Below are positions 17,451 through 26,166 of a stretch of DNA of 64,000 nt, piece by piece. Both the position numbers and the translations under genes were made by a program. Source of the DNA: Candidatus Omnitrophota bacterium (GTDB taxonomy: Bacteria; Omnitrophota; Gorgyraeia; 2-01-FULL-45-10); assembly GCA_041650805.1 (NCBI GenBank), contig JBAZKM010000005.1:62001-126000 (forward strand), read 5' to 3'. Positions within the stretch are counted from its first letter, which is position 1, and the number at the start of each line of letters is the position of its first letter. The notes under the pieces are model-generated. The model ran no database searches. It worked only from the letters and a program-made list of their open reading frames with translations, and was not told where the DNA came from.

Positions 17451-17900
17451 ATGAGATGCCCGTATTGCGGCAATAAGAACGACAGCGTCATCGACTCGAG
17501 GGTATCGAAAAACGCCTCGAGCGTGAGGAGACGCCGCGAGTGCCTGAAGTGCGGCAAGCGCTTCACCACGTACGAATACGTCGAGAAACTGCCGCTCATG
17601 GTGATAAAGAAGGACGGCCGGCGCGAGCCGTTCGACCGGGAGAAGCTCATAAAGGGGATAGTCGTTGCCTGCGAAAAACGCCCGGTCAGCATGAAGCGCA
17701 TCGAAAAACTGGTCGACGACATAGAGCGCGCCGTAAGCAAACGCCACGAGCTTGAGGTCTCTTCCCAGGAGATCGGGGAGCTTGTCATAAACCACCTGCA
17801 CGAACTGGACGAGATAGCCTACGTCCGCTTCGCCTCCGTCTACAGGCAATTCAGGGACGTCAACCAGTTCATGAAAGAGCTGAAGAAGTTCCTTAGATAG
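17451..17900 (+). CDS. nrdR: Transcriptional repressor NrdR
   Basis: Represses ribonucleotide reductase genes in response to (d)ATP. 149 residues, the normal length. The N-terminal zinc ribbon has Cys3, Cys6, Cys31 and Cys34 (CPYC...CLKC), with DSR and RRRREC between, followed by an ATP-cone (VIKKDGRREPFDREKL ... RFASVYRQF). No NrdR-box pair could be recognised around its own start, and no nrd gene is in the window. Confidence 0.96.
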   Translation: MRCPYCGNKNDSVIDSRVSKNASSVRRRRECLKCGKRFTTYEYVEKLPLMVIKKDGRREPFDREKLIKGIVVACEKRPVSMKRIEKLVDDIERAVSKRHELEVSSQEIGELVINHLHELDEIAYVRFASVYRQFRDVNQFMKELKKFLR

Positions 17901-17910
17901 CTGAAAACCG

Positions 17911-18762
17911 ATGCACGAGGCCCTCTACTACGAAAAATTGGATTCCGGGAAGGTCCACTGTCACCTCTGCCCTAATGAGTGTATCGTCTCCGACAGGATG
18001 CGCGGGGCGTGCGGGGTGAGGGTCAACAAAGGCGGCACGCTCTTCACCGAAGTCTACGGCAAGACGACGGGCCTCTCGCTCGATCCCGTAGAGAAGAAGC
18101 CGCTATACCGGTACCACCCCGGCGAATATATACTGTCGGTCGGGACCAGGGGCTGCAATTTCCACTGCGGTTTCTGCCAGAACTGGCACATATCCCAGGA
18201 GCTGGATACCCCGACGGAAGATATAACGCCTGAAGGCATTATCCGCAGGGCCAGGGAGCTCCGCTCCTTCGGCATCGCCTACACTTATAACGAACCGTTC
18301 ATATGGTATGAGTTTGTGCTCGATACCGCGAAGCTCGCGAAGGCGAACGGGCTCGAGAACGTGCTCGTGACGAACGGCTACGTGAATATGGGCCCGCTTG
18401 AGGGGATGCTGCCGTACATAGGCGCCATGAACATAGACCTGAAATCTTTTGATGAAAGTTTTTACCGGAAGGTATGCAGGGGGTCGCTCAAGCCGGTGCT
18501 CGATGTAATCAAAAGGTCGGCTAAGAGCTGCCATGTCGAGCTCACGAACCTTTTGATACCTACGCTGAACGATTCCGAAGAGACCATAGGAAAGATGGTC
18601 GATTGGATCTCGGAGAACGCGGGCCCCGAGACCCCCGTTCACTTTTCGAGATATTTCCCGTGCTACAATATGAGCCTTCCGCCCACCCCGATCGAGACGC
18701 TGAAGATGGCCGAGCGGGTGGCGAAGAAGAGATTGAAGTACGTATACCTGGGGAACGTCTAG
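17911..18762 (+). CDS. amrS: AmmeMemoRadiSam-type radical SAM enzyme
   Basis: 283 residues. The N-terminal cysteine cluster HCHLCPNECIV...RGACGVR is followed by DPVEKKPLYRYHPG and the radical SAM motif CNFHCGFC (Cys82, 86, 89). QNWHISQ and TYNEPFIWYEF complete the family pattern. It resembles pyruvate formate-lyase-activating enzymes and the radical SAM partner of the AmmeMemoRadiSam system, which is of unsettled function. The AMMECR1 and Memo partners are not adjacent here. It begins 10 bp after nrdR and its end is 4 bp from the convergent SurA-like gene. Confidence 0.85.
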   Translation: MHEALYYEKLDSGKVHCHLCPNECIVSDRMRGACGVRVNKGGTLFTEVYGKTTGLSLDPVEKKPLYRYHPGEYILSVGTRGCNFHCGFCQNWHISQELDTPTEDITPEGIIRRARELRSFGIAYTYNEPFIWYEFVLDTAKLAKANGLENVLVTNGYVNMGPLEGMLPYIGAMNIDLKSFDESFYRKVCRGSLKPVLDVIKRSAKSCHVELTNLLIPTLNDSEETIGKMVDWISENAGPETPVHFSRYFPCYNMSLPPTPIETLKMAERVAKKRLKYVYLGNV

Positions 18763-18766
18763 AGGC

Positions 18767-20011
18767 CTACCGGTAGTACCTGTCTATATCCTTAAAATCT
18801 ATCTTCAGGTTCGCCCTGAGGGAGGGCGACTTGAACCATTCGTCGAATATCCTCGTCTTAGCGTTCTCCATGACTTTTTTGGCGAAGACCTCTTTATCTT
18901 TTTTGAAGGCCTCTTCGTCGATGCCTTTATATTCGGCGACCCTGAATATGAGGGCCCCGCTCCTTACCTCGGTCGTCTTTGAGACCTCTTCCTGTTTCTT
19001 CGCTCCCCCCGGGGCCGCGGGGTCTGCCGGGGGCGTTCCGCCTCCGGTCAGGGTCGAGGCGATATCCGCTATGGTCCACGCCTCCCCGATACCGTCGAGA
19101 TAGTCGGACCGCGAAAAGAGTTTACTCTCCGTGACCTTGAGGTTGAGCTTTGAGGCCGCCGTCTCAAAAGTCTCTTTGTCCCCCTCCATCATCCCGACCA
19201 CCTTTTCTCTCATCTCATCAGTATTCTTAATGGCCAGCTGCCTGGCATCCTTCTCCGCGAGATACGATTTTATGCTCGACTTCACGTCATCGAACGCCGC
19301 GAAGTGCTCTTTCTCCCCCTCTTTCAACGGGATGACGAATTCATTCCTGTTCAGGTCGTAATATTCCTTAGCGCGCGCGTCCTCGACCGCCGCCGCATCG
19401 GCGAGGTCCTTATATTCGGTCAGTATGTATGATATCTTGAACTGCTCCTTCTCTCTCCTGTAGGCCTGGGCCACCTCTTCGTCCGTCACCTTGATGTCTT
19501 TGGCAATGATATCGTTCAGCTTCTGTATGGCGAGGTTCTCCCTCACTATCTCCTCGAAGGTCCTCGGCGTAAGCCCTATGTTATATCGCAGCACATGCTG
19601 GTATATCTTATCGTCGAAGGTCCCGTTCCTTATGAAGAGGGGGTGGGAGCGTATATAGTCGATGACCTCCCTATCGGAAATATCTATTTTGTGGGTCTTT
19701 GCCTCTTTGAGCATTATGAGACGGTCCCAGGCCACCTTGGCGAGGAACGGCTTATTCGAAAGGAACGACTCAAGGATCTTTTCCTGGCCGGCATAGTTGA
19801 GGACGAGGATGCTCCTCATCGCGGTCATGCTCTCGTAAAGCTTCTCGAACGATATCTTCCTGCCGTCGATCGTCCCGACGTACGAAGGCCCCTTCTCTCC
19901 GGAGCCCCCTAAATTCCCGGTGCCCCACAGCACGAAGGCGGGCATGACGAGTATGACGAGCCCCCAGAATATTACCTTGGATACGTACTTCTGCCTGAAA
20001 AATTTCAGCAT
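18767..20011 (-). CDS. SurA/PpiD-like membrane-anchored periplasmic protein
   Basis: About 414 residues. A single membrane helix (FWGLVILVMPAFVLWG, residues 13-28) is followed by SYVGTIDGRKISFEKLYESM and a helical region like the SurA/PpiD N-terminal chaperone domain (DREVIDYIRSHPLF, FEEIVRENLAIQKL). I do not see a parvulin peptidyl-prolyl isomerase core, so it may be a chaperone without isomerase activity. The frame is open to 20107, but that would read through the promoter at 20045-20073; ATG 20011 with AGGGAG 8 nt upstream is preferred. Confidence 0.75.
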   Translation of the reverse strand: MLKFFRQKYVSKVIFWGLVILVMPAFVLWGTGNLGGSGEKGPSYVGTIDGRKISFEKLYESMTAMRSILVLNYAGQEKILESFLSNKPFLAKVAWDRLIMLKEAKTHKIDISDREVIDYIRSHPLFIRNGTFDDKIYQHVLRYNIGLTPRTFEEIVRENLAIQKLNDIIAKDIKVTDEEVAQAYRREKEQFKISYILTEYKDLADAAAVEDARAKEYYDLNRNEFVIPLKEGEKEHFAAFDDVKSSIKSYLAEKDARQLAIKNTDEMREKVVGMMEGDKETFETAASKLNLKVTESKLFSRSDYLDGIGEAWTIADIASTLTGGGTPPADPAAPGGAKKQEEVSKTTEVRSGALIFRVAEYKGIDEEAFKKDKEVFAKKVMENAKTRIFDEWFKSPSLRANLKIDFKDIDRYYR

Positions 20012-20044
20012 CTCGGTTCTCCCTTCATCTTGGTCAGTACGTAG

Positions 20045-20073
20045 ATTATATTTTATTACCCCCTGCGATGCAA
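20045..20073 (-). promoter_or_regulatory. Promoter of the SurA/PpiD-like gene
   Basis: Minus-strand TTGCAT, 17-nt spacer, TATAAT. Its position sets the start codon of the gene at 20011 rather than 20107. Confidence 0.75.
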
Positions 20074-20100
20074 GGGATTTTTTGCGCGCCACCGTGTATC

Positions 20101-20129
20101 TTGACATTCAGCATCATATTATGTACAAT
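20101..20129 (+). promoter_or_regulatory. Promoter of hisG
   Basis: TTGACA, 17-nt spacer, TG-TACAAT extended -10, diverging from the promoter at 20045-20073. Confidence 0.8.
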
Positions 20130-20187
20130 AACACAAGATAGAAGACAGGGTGAAGCAAGGTAACAAAAAAGAGAAAGATGATCTGCC

Positions 20188-21057
20188 ATGAAACTTCGAC
20201 TTGGGATACCTAAAGGGAGTCTCCAGGAAGCTACCGTCAGGATGTTCAGGAAGGCGGGGTTCTATCTGGGCGTAAGCGATAGGTCCTATTTCCCGTCGAT
20301 AGACGACGATGAGATAGAGCCGATCCTGTTCAGGGCGCAGGAGATGTCGCGGTATGTGGAGGACGGCATCATCGATTGTGGCATAACGGGGAACGACTGG
20401 ATACTCGAGAACTCCTCCAACGTGGTAAGGGTCGCGGAGCTGATCTACGCAAAACAGAGCATGCGGCCGGTCAAATGGGTCCTCGCGGTATCTATCGACT
20501 CCAGGATAAAGAAGGTGTCCGACCTCAGGGGCAAACGCGTAGCGACTGAACTTGTCGGGGTCACCAGGGCTTTCCTGAAGAAGAACAAGGTGAAGGCGGA
20601 GGTGGAATTCAGCTGGGGCGCCACAGAAGTGAAGCCGGCCATCGGCATCGACGCTATCGTCGAGGTGACGGAGACCGGTTCGAGCCTCAGGGCGAACAAT
20701 CTGAGGATCGTCGTCGTAGTATGCGAATCCACGACGCAATTCATCGCGAACCGCAAAAGCTGGCTGAACCCGGCCAAGCGCGCCAAGATCGAAAATATAG
20801 CGCTTCTCCTGAAGGGCGCGATACTCGCCGAGGAGAAGGTGGGCCTTAAGATGAACGTCACCAAGCGTGACCTTAAGACGGTGCTTGCCATACTGCCGGC
20901 GATGAAAAAACCGACCATATCGCCCCTGTCAGACCCGGAGTGGCTCGATATAGATACGATAATCGATGAAAAGACGGTCAAACACCTTATACCGAAATTG
21001 AAACAGGCGGGTGCCCAGGGCATCATAGAGTACCCGTTGAATAAAGTCATATATTAA
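20188..21057 (+). CDS. hisG: ATP phosphoribosyltransferase, long form
   Basis: First step of histidine synthesis, joining ATP and PRPP. 289 residues, the long HisG form with a C-terminal ACT-like regulatory domain (about residues 215-289) that normally binds histidine. Seen: LGIPKGSLQEATVRMF, DCGITGNDW, KRVATELVGVTRAFL and the PRPP loop region GIDAIVEVTETGSSL. No other his gene is near. The stop lies in a 14-bp near-duplication (GTCATATATTAAAA at 21046, GTCATACATTAAAT at 21060). Confidence 0.95.
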   Translation: MKLRLGIPKGSLQEATVRMFRKAGFYLGVSDRSYFPSIDDDEIEPILFRAQEMSRYVEDGIIDCGITGNDWILENSSNVVRVAELIYAKQSMRPVKWVLAVSIDSRIKKVSDLRGKRVATELVGVTRAFLKKNKVKAEVEFSWGATEVKPAIGIDAIVEVTETGSSLRANNLRIVVVVCESTTQFIANRKSWLNPAKRAKIENIALLLKGAILAEEKVGLKMNVTKRDLKTVLAILPAMKKPTISPLSDPEWLDIDTIIDEKTVKHLIPKLKQAGAQGIIEYPLNKVIY

Positions 21058-21097
21058 AAGTCATACATTAAATTCGCGAAAGAGGGGTGATATAAAG

Positions 21098-21193
21098 ATG
21101 CCGTGCGGCAGAAAAAGAAAAAGAGCGAAGATGGCGAAGCACAAGAGGAAGAAGAGGATGAGAAGAGATCGCCATAAGAAGAGGATGAGATAA
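21098..21193 (+). CDS. Very small basic ribosomal-like protein (bS22/mS38, AURKAIP1/COX24 type)
   Basis: A 31-residue open reading frame consisting almost only of K, R, H and M: it starts MPCGRKRKRAKMAKHKRKK and ends KKRMR. The K-M-x-K-H-K-x-K-K-R core is the pattern of the AURKAIP1/COX24 C-terminal domain, found in mitochondrial mS38 and in the mycobacterial small-subunit protein bS22. AGAGGGG lies 9 nt before the ATG and a gene follows 6 bp after the stop, which supports real translation. Assignment is by composition and motif only; it could also be another tiny ribosome-associated protein. Confidence 0.75.
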   Translation: MPCGRKRKRAKMAKHKRKKRMRRDRHKKRMR

Positions 21194-21199
21194 CAGAGG

Positions 21200-22678
21200 G
21201 TGCATCCCAGGCAGATCCTTTACGTTTTCATTATCGTCGGCGCCATATCCGTGCCGGTAACGGTTTCGGATGCGGCGCCGATGGGTGCCAGGACGCCGTC
21301 AACGCCGTTCTCAAGATCCCTTGCCCATTACATAATGGGCATCATATACGATAATGAATCGAAGACGGACGCAGCAATAAGAGAATACAGGTCAAGCATC
21401 GTCTTCGATAAGGAGACGAGCCTTATACACACCAGGCTCGGACGTGCCTACCTTCTGTCCGGGGACGGGGCAAAGGCGACGGAAGAGCTGCTGGCAGCGA
21501 AGTCGCTGGACCCGACGGACACCAAGCCGCGGTTCCTCCTGGCGCTCGTATATGCTTATGAGCGTAAATTCGACCTGTCCCGGAAGGAATATGAAGAGAT
21601 CATCCGTCTTGAGCCCACCTCGTTCCTGGCGCTCAGTTCTCTGGCAGACATATATGTGGCCCAGGACAGGATGGATGAAGCCGTTGGCATGTATACGCGG
21701 TTACTGGAAAAGGAGCCGAGGTCCTATTTTCTTTATTTCAACCTCGGGGTCATATATGCCCGCCTCGGCAGGATAGATAAGGCCATCGAGACGATGGGCA
21801 GGGCGGTGGCCCTGGACCCGGACCATGCCGAAGGATATACGGCGCTCGGCGTATTGCATGAAGCGAACGGGGATATCAAGAGCGCCATAGCCGATTTTGA
21901 AAATGCGGTCAAAATAGACGATGATAACGAAAAGCTTTATCATTATCTCGCCTATCTTTATCAGAAAGAGAACAGGGACTCCGACGCCATACGGCAGTAC
22001 GGGTTACTGGAGAAGCTGGACCCGCGATCGGCCGATACGTACATCGCGTGGGCAAATATCTATCTGGAAGATAATAGGCCTAAAGACGCCTGCGCGGTGC
22101 TGGAGCGCGGGATAGCCAACGGCGCAGAGAGCGTGGAGATATACCTGGCCTTGGGGTACAGCTCCGTTGCCGATGACCGCGGCGAAGATGCCCTGAAATG
22201 GTATCACAAAGCGCTTGAGCTCGACGGGACCGATGGCAGGGTACATTTTTATCTCGGCGCGCTGTATGAGAGCAGGAAAGATACGGAATCGGCTGTAAGG
22301 GAGTTCAGGGAAGCCATCCGCCTGGCCCCGGATTTCGCCGACGCGTATAATTACCTCGGCTACATGTTCGCGGAAGGGTCGGTCAACCTCGACGAGGCGA
22401 TCCTGCTCATAAAGAGGGCGCTTGAGCTCGACCCCGATAACGGCGCGTACCTCGATTCGCTCGGTTGGGCCTATTTCCGGAAAGGCATGACGGACGAGGC
22501 GCTCATCGAGATGGATAAGGCGGTGAAGCTTGAGCCGGACGACGCCGTGATCAGGGACCATATAGGCGACATCTATTTCCGGAAGGGGTTGCGCGAGAAG
22601 GCGCGCGGAGAATGGAAGAGGTCGCTTGAGCTCGATCCGAAGCAGGACGCGGTGAGGGAAAAACTTAATAGGCGTTAA
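21200..22678 (+). CDS. Exported tetratricopeptide-repeat protein
   Basis: 492 residues. N-terminal signal peptide (ILYVFIIVGAISVPVTVSDA, residues 6-25), then about a dozen 34-residue TPR units from residue ~40 to the end, recognisable by A-x-x-x-Y-x-x-A-I-x-x-D/E-P patterns (AIETMGRAVALDPDHAEGYT, DALKWYHKALELDGTDGRVH). TPRs bind other proteins, so a periplasmic or outer-membrane scaffold is likely. The GTG start at 21200 is 6 bp after the small ribosomal-like gene. It precedes transketolase by 9 bp; no enzymatic motif is present. Confidence 0.85.
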   Translation: MHPRQILYVFIIVGAISVPVTVSDAAPMGARTPSTPFSRSLAHYIMGIIYDNESKTDAAIREYRSSIVFDKETSLIHTRLGRAYLLSGDGAKATEELLAAKSLDPTDTKPRFLLALVYAYERKFDLSRKEYEEIIRLEPTSFLALSSLADIYVAQDRMDEAVGMYTRLLEKEPRSYFLYFNLGVIYARLGRIDKAIETMGRAVALDPDHAEGYTALGVLHEANGDIKSAIADFENAVKIDDDNEKLYHYLAYLYQKENRDSDAIRQYGLLEKLDPRSADTYIAWANIYLEDNRPKDACAVLERGIANGAESVEIYLALGYSSVADDRGEDALKWYHKALELDGTDGRVHFYLGALYESRKDTESAVREFREAIRLAPDFADAYNYLGYMFAEGSVNLDEAILLIKRALELDPDNGAYLDSLGWAYFRKGMTDEALIEMDKAVKLEPDDAVIRDHIGDIYFRKGLREKARGEWKRSLELDPKQDAVREKLNRR

Positions 22679-22687
22679 AAGGACACC

Positions 22688-23521
22688 ATGGAAAGACCGG
22701 ATATAAAAGAGTTGCGGAAGAAGGCGGTAGAGGTCAGGAAAGACATACTCAGGATGCTCATGCTGGCCGGATCGGGCCATACGGGCGGCAGCCTCTCTAT
22801 CGTAGAGATACTTCTGTCTTTATACTACTATAAATTGAGATGCGATCCCAGGGAGCCCAAGCGTAAAGGGCGCGACATGCTGATACTCTCAAAGGGGCAC
22901 GGCTGTCCGGCGCTCTATACGGTGCTCGCGCACAAAGGATACTTTCCGAAAGAGAAGTTATGGACGCTGCGCAAGCTGGGAAGCCAGCTCCAGGGGCACC
23001 CCCAGATGGGCCTTGCCGGGGTCGAAGTATCGAGCGGTTCGCTGGGCCAGGGGCTTTCGATAGCGAACGGCATCGCCCTCGCCGCGCGCATGGACAAGCT
23101 GCCGTTAAGGGCATATTGCATCATGGGCGACGGCGAAACGAACGAAGGACAGGTCTGGGAGGCGGCCATGTCGGCCTCTCACTACAAGCTTGACAGTGTA
23201 TGCGGCATAATCGATTTCAACAAACTCCAGATAGACGGTTTTTGCTGCGAGGTAAAGGGCATGGACCCATACGCCAATAAATGGCGCGACTTCGGCTGGC
23301 ACACGATAGAATGCGACGGCCATGACCTTGCCAGGCTGATGGATGCCCTAGATGAGGCGGAGAAGGTAAAAGGAAAACCGACGATGATCATTGCGCATAC
23401 GGTAAAGGGCAAGGGCGTGTCGTTCGTCGAGAATAAGGTGGAGTGGCACGGGATAGCCCCGAAGAAAGAGCAGTATGAAAAGGCGGTCCTGGAATTGGAT
23501 GAAGCGTTGGGAAAGATATAA
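22688..23521 (+). CDS. Transketolase, N-terminal (TPP-binding) subunit
   Basis: 277 residues, corresponding to the pyrophosphate-binding half of transketolase: SGHTGGSLSIVEIL, ILSKGHGCPALY, GSLGQGLSIANGIALA and the thiamine-diphosphate motif GDGETNEGQVWEA...DFNKLQ. The C-terminal half is a separate gene at 26167-27120, with an FtsH-like protease and a lipoprotein in between. Split transketolases work as a heteromeric complex in the non-oxidative pentose phosphate pathway. ATG 22688 follows AAAAGGACACC. Confidence 0.94.
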   Translation: MERPDIKELRKKAVEVRKDILRMLMLAGSGHTGGSLSIVEILLSLYYYKLRCDPREPKRKGRDMLILSKGHGCPALYTVLAHKGYFPKEKLWTLRKLGSQLQGHPQMGLAGVEVSSGSLGQGLSIANGIALAARMDKLPLRAYCIMGDGETNEGQVWEAAMSASHYKLDSVCGIIDFNKLQIDGFCCEVKGMDPYANKWRDFGWHTIECDGHDLARLMDALDEAEKVKGKPTMIIAHTVKGKGVSFVENKVEWHGIAPKKEQYEKAVLELDEALGKI

Positions 23522-23542
23522 GGTCAAGTTAAGGAGAAAAAT

Positions 23543-25159
23543 ATGTTTTCACGAAAATGGAAGATGTACTTCAAGATGTACTGGCTGAGGATGGTGATAA
23601 TCCTCGTGATCATACTGGTATGCATACTCGCCGTGTGGGGGCTCATGTCCCTCGAGTCGTTCTACCGGAACATCACGCTGGCGACTATGCCCATCAACCT
23701 CATCATGGTCGCCCTGAACGCGACCATATTCGTCTTCATGTACATGATGTTCATGCAGGGAGGCCTCGCCAAGATCTCGAAGTCGAAGATACGCGGGGAA
23801 CTTGTGAATGTAAGGTGGAGCGACGTCATAGGCATGGACGAGGCAAAGCGGGAGGCCTGGGAGGTGGTCCAGCTCATAAAAGACAGGGCGAAGGTCAAGA
23901 AGATCGGCGGCAAGATCCTGCGCGGTATCCTCATGCTGGGTCCCCCGGGGTGCGGTAAGACGTATCTGGCAAAGGCGGTCGCTACCGAGGCGGGTGTGCC
24001 GTTCCTTTCGATGTCCGGGAGCGAATTCGTGGAGATCTTCGTCGGAGTGGGCGCTTCACGCGTGCGGAGGTTGTTCAAAAAGGCGCGTGAGCTCGCCTAC
24101 GGCTACGGCGGATGCATAATATTCATCGACGAATTGGACGCCATCGCGCGCAAGAGGGTCTTCTCCGTATTCGGCGGAACCGAGGAGACGAACTCGACGC
24201 AGAACCAGCTCCTCGCCGAGATGGACGGCCTCCAGGAGAAGGATGAGAACGTCATAGTCATAGGCGCCACGAACGCCGGGGAGGACACCCTTGACCGGGC
24301 GCTCCTGAGGCCGGGGAGGTTCGACAGGAAACTCTATATAGACCGTCCCAACCTCGAGGAGAGGGAGAAGATATTCCAGTATTACCTGGAGAAGATAAAA
24401 TACGACAAATCATCCGTAGAGGTGAAGCGTCTCGCGCGGAAGGCCGTCTACAAGACGCCGGCAGAGATAGAGAATATAGTGAAGGAGGCGGCCCTCATAG
24501 CGACGCGCGATAACAAAGAGGCGGTGACATATAAGCACATATCCGAGGCGATCGAGAGGATCGAGATGGGGCTGAAGCACAGGCGTCACATGACGCCTAA
24601 GGAGAAGGAGATGACCGCATATCACGAGAGCGGCCACCTCATGGTCCTGTACCTGCTCCACCCCACCGAGGATGTCTTCAAGGCGTCTATCATAGGCAGG
24701 AAGGAGTCGCTGGGTGTCGTTTACCACCAGCCGCGCGAAGAGGCATTCACCAAATCCAGGGAATCCCTTCTCGCTGACATCAAGGTCGCGCTCGCCGGTT
24801 ACGTTGCCGAGAAGATGAGGTTCGGCACATCGTCCACGGGTGTTTCGATGGACTTCAAATCGGCTATGGCTACGGCGCACGCGATGGTATGGTCTCTCGG
24901 GATGAACGACGCGGGTTTCATAGGCGACTACGCTACCATACCGGAGACGCAGCTCTCGGAGGATGTAAAGGAGACGCTCAACAGGGAGACGAATAAGGTG
25001 TTCCAGAAGTGCCTCAAGGATGTCGAGGACCTGCTGGCAAAAGAGAAGGAACTGCTCGAGCGGTTCGTGAAAGAGCTTCTCGCTAAAGAGGAGCTGGATT
25101 ACGATGAGATCGACTCGATATTCAAAGAGTACGGAAAACGTTCGCTGACCACATCATAG
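23543..25159 (+). CDS. FtsH-like membrane AAA+ zinc protease
   Basis: 538 residues. Two membrane helices (about residues 18-36 and 51-71) with only a ~15-residue loop between them, much shorter than the periplasmic domain of classic FtsH. Then the AAA+ module: VIGMDEAKREAWEVV, Walker A GPPGCGKT (133-140), Walker B IIFIDELDA, and the arginine-finger region ALLRPGRFDR. The M41 peptidase site HESGH (361-365) has Ser where FtsH mostly has Ala, and the third zinc ligand lies in STGVSMDFKSA. It probably degrades or extracts membrane proteins. It sits inside the split transketolase locus, one base before the lipoprotein gene, so the two may work together. Confidence 0.9.
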   Translation: MFSRKWKMYFKMYWLRMVIILVIILVCILAVWGLMSLESFYRNITLATMPINLIMVALNATIFVFMYMMFMQGGLAKISKSKIRGELVNVRWSDVIGMDEAKREAWEVVQLIKDRAKVKKIGGKILRGILMLGPPGCGKTYLAKAVATEAGVPFLSMSGSEFVEIFVGVGASRVRRLFKKARELAYGYGGCIIFIDELDAIARKRVFSVFGGTEETNSTQNQLLAEMDGLQEKDENVIVIGATNAGEDTLDRALLRPGRFDRKLYIDRPNLEEREKIFQYYLEKIKYDKSSVEVKRLARKAVYKTPAEIENIVKEAALIATRDNKEAVTYKHISEAIERIEMGLKHRRHMTPKEKEMTAYHESGHLMVLYLLHPTEDVFKASIIGRKESLGVVYHQPREEAFTKSRESLLADIKVALAGYVAEKMRFGTSSTGVSMDFKSAMATAHAMVWSLGMNDAGFIGDYATIPETQLSEDVKETLNRETNKVFQKCLKDVEDLLAKEKELLERFVKELLAKEELDYDEIDSIFKEYGKRSLTTS

Positions 25160-25160
25160 T

Positions 25161-26141
25161 ATGCGCAATAATTTTGCGGCGCGCGCCGTCTTATGCGGCG
25201 CGCTGCTTGCGGCTCTGATCGGCTGCGGCCCGACATATCCGAAGGAGAGGTTCGAGGAATCGATCGTCCGGATATGCAAGGACGAATATAAGCTCGACGT
25301 GAAGGTCATGACCGCCGGGAAGACGATAGCTATATACGTGCCGCTCACCGACCTGATCGACATCACGCTCTCCATAACCCAGGCCGCCAGCGAGAAGATA
25401 AACGACGTAATACTCAGCGTATCGAGGGTCGCTCTCTCTACCGATGCCAGATATGATTTTTACTGTGTCATAGCGCATGATATCCGCGTCCCGGAGATAC
25501 AGATAGTCATCATAAAATCGGTCGATGACGTAAAGCGTTTTATGCTTAACGATATCTCAAGGAGCGATTATTCGAAGCGGATGCTCATAGATATACGCAT
25601 GAGCCCCCAGTCGCAGAAAGAGCGGGCCGTCAAAGAGATATTCGACAAGATGAGCCTCGACAGGAAGTGGCAGGACCAGGTGATGGACGACTTCTTCAGG
25701 GGGGAGCCGACGGCCCTCAGCGACATCGGATACTGGAACGACCGTTTCTACATAAAAGACGTGACGATGCCGGAATTCCTGGCTGAGCAGGCCTCGAACA
25801 GGGTGAAGATGCTCTTCCGGGAGAATAAAAAACTTTCAGAGCTCTTTTTCCTGAAGTCGGTAAAGAACGTCTACATCGACCGGTCCGGGCGGCGTTTCTT
25901 TAAGATGGACATCCTGGTGCAGGAGAAGGGTTTCAAGGAGCTCCCGCGCAGTGATGCCGCCAGGAAGGTATTTGAGGCGGTGCTCGATGTGACGGCCCCG
26001 ATGCTCCGCAGTTACCGTTTCACGGATTTCGACCATATCGAAGTGGTCAACCAGGCCGACGGTTCTATGATAAGCGTATCGCGGGACGACCTCGAGGAGT
26101 ACAGGAAGAAGAAGGCAACGTTCGAAGATATAGTGCAGTGA
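25161..26141 (+). CDS. Lipoprotein of unknown function
   Basis: 326 residues. A lipoprotein signal with the lipobox LIGC (Cys at about residue 22) follows RAVLCGALLAA. The rest is a soluble alpha/beta-looking domain (KLDVKVMTAGKTIAIYVPL, VSRVALSTDARYDFYCV) that I do not recognise. Its start is 1 bp after the FtsH-like gene and 25 bp before the transketolase C-terminal gene, implying one transcript. A substrate or partner of the protease is possible but is inference. Confidence 0.75.
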   Translation: MRNNFAARAVLCGALLAALIGCGPTYPKERFEESIVRICKDEYKLDVKVMTAGKTIAIYVPLTDLIDITLSITQAASEKINDVILSVSRVALSTDARYDFYCVIAHDIRVPEIQIVIIKSVDDVKRFMLNDISRSDYSKRMLIDIRMSPQSQKERAVKEIFDKMSLDRKWQDQVMDDFFRGEPTALSDIGYWNDRFYIKDVTMPEFLAEQASNRVKMLFRENKKLSELFFLKSVKNVYIDRSGRRFFKMDILVQEKGFKELPRSDAARKVFEAVLDVTAPMLRSYRFTDFDHIEVVNQADGSMISVSRDDLEEYRKKKATFEDIVQ

Positions 26142-26166
26142 TCAAAAGGCGCATATAAGGAGAGCG

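Noticed and set aside
20012..20107. 32-residue extension of the SurA/PpiD-like protein
   Set aside because: It would be translated from the promoter itself (-10 and -35 at 20045-20073).
24595..24640. Inactive FtsH because of HESGH instead of HEAGH
   Set aside because: The variable position is not a zinc ligand or the catalytic Glu; both His, the Glu and the downstream Asp are present.
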